A DNA stretch of 64,000 nucleotides from Marchantia polymorpha subsp. ruderalis. Lineage: Eukaryota > Streptophyta > Marchantiopsida > Marchantiales > Marchantiaceae. The notes under the pieces are model-generated. The model was not told the origin of the DNA. It saw only the letters and a program-made list of their open reading frames with translations, and searched no databases. Below, piece after piece: positions 61,013-64,000 of the stretch; position 1 is the first letter of the stretch; each line of letters starts with the position of its first letter. A program made the translations under genes and the position numbers. Location: contig AP031351.1 of the NCBI GenBank assembly GCA_037833965.1, positions 10,862,501 through 10,926,500 on the forward strand, given 5' to 3'.

Positions 61013-63307
61013 AGGCTACGGAGCTCGCCGACTATGCGGTTATCCGGCGCCAGGCTGACCACCAAGATGGGGGCGCCTCTAACCGGGACATGGCGACGGG
61101 CCATACGTGCAGCAGGCATCGTGAAGCGTGCAGCGTATTGTCACTCGAAGTTATGTCTTTCTTTTAACGTCTCTCTGACCAATTTCCGAGCTGGACACGC
61201 TCATGGCGGACCTGCGCATTGATTGAAGTCTCAGCAGCAGCAGCAGCAGCTGCTGCAGCTCTGCAGAGCTTCACAGGACATTCACAGCTTCCGCGCCTTC
61301 GATGGCGGTCAGGCGCAAGCGATCGGAGCAGGAAACTTGCCTCCACCACACTACACTACACTAGCAGCCTAGCCGAGCTCGCTGCTGTATTGTTGTGGAT
61401 ATTGTACAGTCATGTCACGTACAGTGGTAGAGTCTGAATCCCAACGCCGTAGAAGACTACTTACTGCGTGGCAACGAATGGCTCGAGATGGATCGAAGCA
61501 ATTAAAAATTTGTGATCTCTCGCAAAGGCAGCAGCAGCAGCAGCAGCAGGAGTGCCTGCCAGACTAGAGTCGAGACGAGCAGCAGCAGCGGCAGCACGTG
61601 TAGAATTAGACTTCGATGCGGACGTCGTCCTGATAAGTGTAGAGTATGGTGCAGTTGTAGTTGGAGATGGAGATGGCTGGGTTCATGAGAGGGGACGGGA
61701 GGGGAGGGGAGGGGGGGAGGGGGGGAGGGGGTAAGCATGAAGGTGTCGACTCGACTCAACAACAGTGGACCGCCCTGTCCATAACTCTCACGCTCTCGCG
61801 CGATCTTTTAGTGGCGTGAGTAAGTAACCGCAAGTTATGACGGTCTGGACAGAGTTTATGTGGGTTCTTGAGTCGTGAATGCTCGCTCGCTCGCCCATTC
61901 ATGAACACCTTCCAACAGTCACTTGCGCTATCGGCTTCTTGGCAGCGTGATTCGCCCACGGGCTCCGAGGCAGGGCCCGAGACAGAGTCGGGGCGGGGGG
62001 TGGTGGAGGGGAGGGGAGGCCTGGTCCTCGCGCTTGCGCTGGTGCTGCTGCTGTTGGTGCTGTTGCTGATGCTGATGCCGGGAGTGGATGTGTCGAGAAC
62101 ACGGAAACAGAAAACAGTGCCATGAACACTACTGCAAGATACGTGATGCCACATGCCCTGGCTGCTCATTAGCCTACGGATGCACTGGCCGATGTCTTTA
62201 GTGGCGGCTTTTGCGGCCTATTATTTCGCGGACCACGGACCGCGGCCCAATTGCCAACAGCATCCGGCTCATTCCTCCTGCCATTTACGAGCGCTCTCCT
62301 TCTCCGCACCAGCAGCAGCTGCAGCACACCACCACTGGCGAGCGATGATCTTCCCGCAGCCGCACTCGTCCCGCGACTGATGATCTTGCTCTCCGGGTGT
62401 GTTGATGATCGTCTTGGACCTCTGTGGAAGTCGAGCTATTTCGCATTGCCACTCCCCTCGTATGGCCATGGCGGGTCGTTCTCTGCGGCGGTCGCAGCTT
62501 TCCCCGGTCGAGTCCACCTCCCGATCGCGGTCGGATTGATTCGATTTGTCATCGCTTCATGTCTTCGCTCGTTGCACGAGAGCCGCATTCCTCTTCCTCT
62601 CCGCGGAGTTCTCATCGGGAGGTCGTCGTCGGCCGAGCCCATTTCAGCTCAGTCCTGCTCAGCTCAGCTCAGCTCAGCTCGGTCTGTTCTGCTGCTGCTG
62701 GTCAGATCAGTTCGCAGGAGGTGATACCTTTCGACTGTGAAGCAATTTCTTTCGGCTACTCGATTACGTCCTGCAGCAGCAGCACTGAGCTGTTTGGTCG
62801 CTGCGCGAAGAAACGGTTCGGCTCGCGGAATTCTGATGAGTTCTTGATCATCATGACCGTCTAACTGAGTCAGGCCGACCGCGTCTCAGTCACGAGCTCG
62901 CGAGAAGAAGTTGGTGCCACCAATTATATCTCGCCAATTGAACCGCTCGTCAGTCACTTGTGCATTCATACACACTCATGCACTCGTTCCCTGAGCTGCA
63001 CATTATGTGGTAATTTGTTCTTGCGTCTCCTGTTACTCATCTTGGTTACGACTGAGCATATTGTTTGCAGTCTTGTCTTTCTTGTTGACACGTCCCCGTC
63101 CGTTCCGTTCGCTCTGGAGGCTTGCACCTGGCCTGAGCAGCTTCTTGGAGCATTCATAATCGTCCCGTCAACCTTGGGCATCTCAAATTCAAGCCTCCTG
63201 CAGCCATGTAGAGCGCCCATCGAGCCCCGCTGCACCGAACCCGGACAATCCTCGCGTCCAAGAAGGTGCCTTGGAGCTGGAGGACTGGCTTGATCTCTGT
63301 CGACTGG

Positions 63308-63331
63308 TGACAGACAGACAGACAGACAGAC
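63308..63331. repeat. (GACA)n microsatellite
   Basis: Six GACA units just upstream of the small upstream ORF, in the presumed leader of the right-edge gene. Confidence 0.9.
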
Positions 63332-63336
63332 TGTCA

Positions 63337-63369
63337 ATGATCAAATTGCTCGCGCAAATCCCTTCATGA
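63337..63369 (+). promoter_or_regulatory. Upstream ORF overlapping the start of the right-edge gene
   Basis: ATG at 63337 opens a 10-codon frame that stops with TGA at 63367-63369, overlapping the proposed start ATG at 63366 as ATGA. If transcribed together, this arrangement could reduce translation or feed it by reinitiation. It lies directly after the GACA microsatellite. Confidence 0.4.
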
Positions 63370-63845
63370 TGGAGGAGAAGGACTGGTTTTGGCAAGAGGA
63401 CTCTTACAAGCTCGACGCGGAATCTCCATTAGGTATGCCCACAGCGCCTGCCAGTCACGACAGGTGAACTGAACGAAGACCATGCCAGGCCACCACTAGC
63501 TCGGCTAAAGATGTCTACGGACCAATTCTGTACCCACCTGCAGGATGAACGAGGCCCATGTGAGGGGGATAGAAGCGATGTGTTAATTCGTGTCAGATGC
63601 AGGCCTTCGGATGCAGCATTTGCTTTATTTTATTGTAGTGACGAGCATTTCTCCCCATCCGCGACCTGGCCAACCCGCATAATAAACTGATTATCTGCCA
63701 TTCGGTGTGTCTCTAGCCATCTCTCGCTCACTTTGGGATGGGCTCGCTCAGAGCGAGGCTGACTCGCGGTCGCTTTTTGCTTCGACACCGCCCACGAGCG
63801 AGCACGCGGATTCCAGTCGGATGCTATCGTCCTTCTACAGAAAAG
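63366..63845 (+). CDS. 5' part of an unrecognised gene running off the window
   Basis: Exon 1 (63366-63432) begins MMEEKDWFWQEDSYKLDAES and ends in phase 1 at a GTATGC donor. Exon 2 (63717-63845) follows a CTCTAG acceptor, keeps frame, and reads AISRSLWDGLAQSEADSRSL then a serine-rich stretch to FYRK, with a GTAAAA donor. Together they give about 65 residues, acidic and aromatic at the start, then polar and probably disordered. Such N-termini occur in transcription regulators, but no domain is present in the visible part, so I assign no function. The gene continues past 64000; I could not find a third exon in the remaining 155 bases. The microsatellite-rich GC region upstream fits its promoter. 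Confidence 0.5.
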
Positions 63846-64000
63846 GTAAAATATGCAATGAGTCGGACCTAGGCTTGCCGGTAGAATCTCTTTTCACATA
63901 ATTCAAGACACGGCATTTCGCGGTTGGAAATCACTGTTTTTCTGCCTCTCGCTTCTTCGTGCTCTCAGCCGGTCTTCATGGGCACTGACGGTCGGTCGGT

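Larger units (their letters stand above)
60240..63365. other. GC-rich region upstream of the right-edge gene
   Basis: CpG-rich DNA with CAG repeats at about 61228-61262 and 61528-61552, a G-rich run at about 61690-61730, AGCTC repeats at about 62646-62682 and GACA repeats at 63308-63331. Apart from the ORF at 60263-61012 (separate entry), the ORFs overlap on both strands and look like shadows. It is probably promoter and leader of the gene that starts at 63366. Confidence 0.45.

Overview
The window looks like nuclear DNA of a land plant, probably a bryophyte and most likely a liverwort-type genome. This is inferred from plant-type gene families, many short exons with GT-AG introns, CpG-rich promoter and leader DNA full of microsatellites, and very AT-rich gene-free blocks. 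The species cannot be fixed from the sequence alone. No rRNA, tRNA, CRISPR array or bacterial-type operon is visible.

Four plus-strand protein genes are well supported, and a fifth enters at the right edge. (1) 12246-15846: nine-exon GT106/O-fucosyltransferase-family type II Golgi protein, 736 aa. (2) 24927-32391: thirteen-exon plastid-targeted membrane protein of the Arabidopsis At5g03900 family, 548 aa, with one intron of 3.65 kb. (3) 34699-36929: six-exon signal peptidase complex subunit 3, 168 aa. (4) 50949-53204: BAR-PH-ArfGAP-ankyrin (ACAP/AGD-type) ARF GTPase-activating protein, 751 aa, in one uninterrupted exon. (5) 63366-63845 onward: the first two coding exons of an unrecognised gene. 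Exon boundaries were worked out by reading splice sites and codon phase, and every junction of genes 1-3 keeps frame.

Layout: 1-4.6 kb AT-leaning with no clear gene; 4.6-12.2 kb GC/CpG-rich with simple repeats and a long polypyrimidine tract, probably promoter and leader of gene 1; 12.2-15.8 kb gene 1; 15.8-18.6 kb GC-rich non-coding; 18.6-23.7 kb AT-rich repeat block holding a solo-LTR fossil; 23.7-32.4 kb gene 2; 33.8-37.5 kb gene 3 with its CpG-rich promoter; 37.5-42.5 kb mixed DNA with weak exon-like pieces; 42.5-47.7 kb AT-rich desert; 47.7-50.9 kb GC-rich leader of gene 4; 53.2-57.5 kb no gene; 57.6-57.8 kb a MITE; 57.8-60.2 kb AT-rich with a second LTR of the same family; 60.2-64 kb GC-rich leader of gene 5.

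The genes are not an operon. Three serve the endomembrane system in different ways (ER signal cleavage, Golgi glycosylation, ARF-controlled vesicle traffic) and one is plastidial; I infer no functional cluster. The most useful observations are the single-exon ACAP gene (possible retrogene), two LTR insertions of one family with target-site duplications and, for one, a related empty site, a MITE with exact 8-bp flanking repeats, and an internal module duplication in the At5g03900-type protein. I found no clearly new biochemical system.
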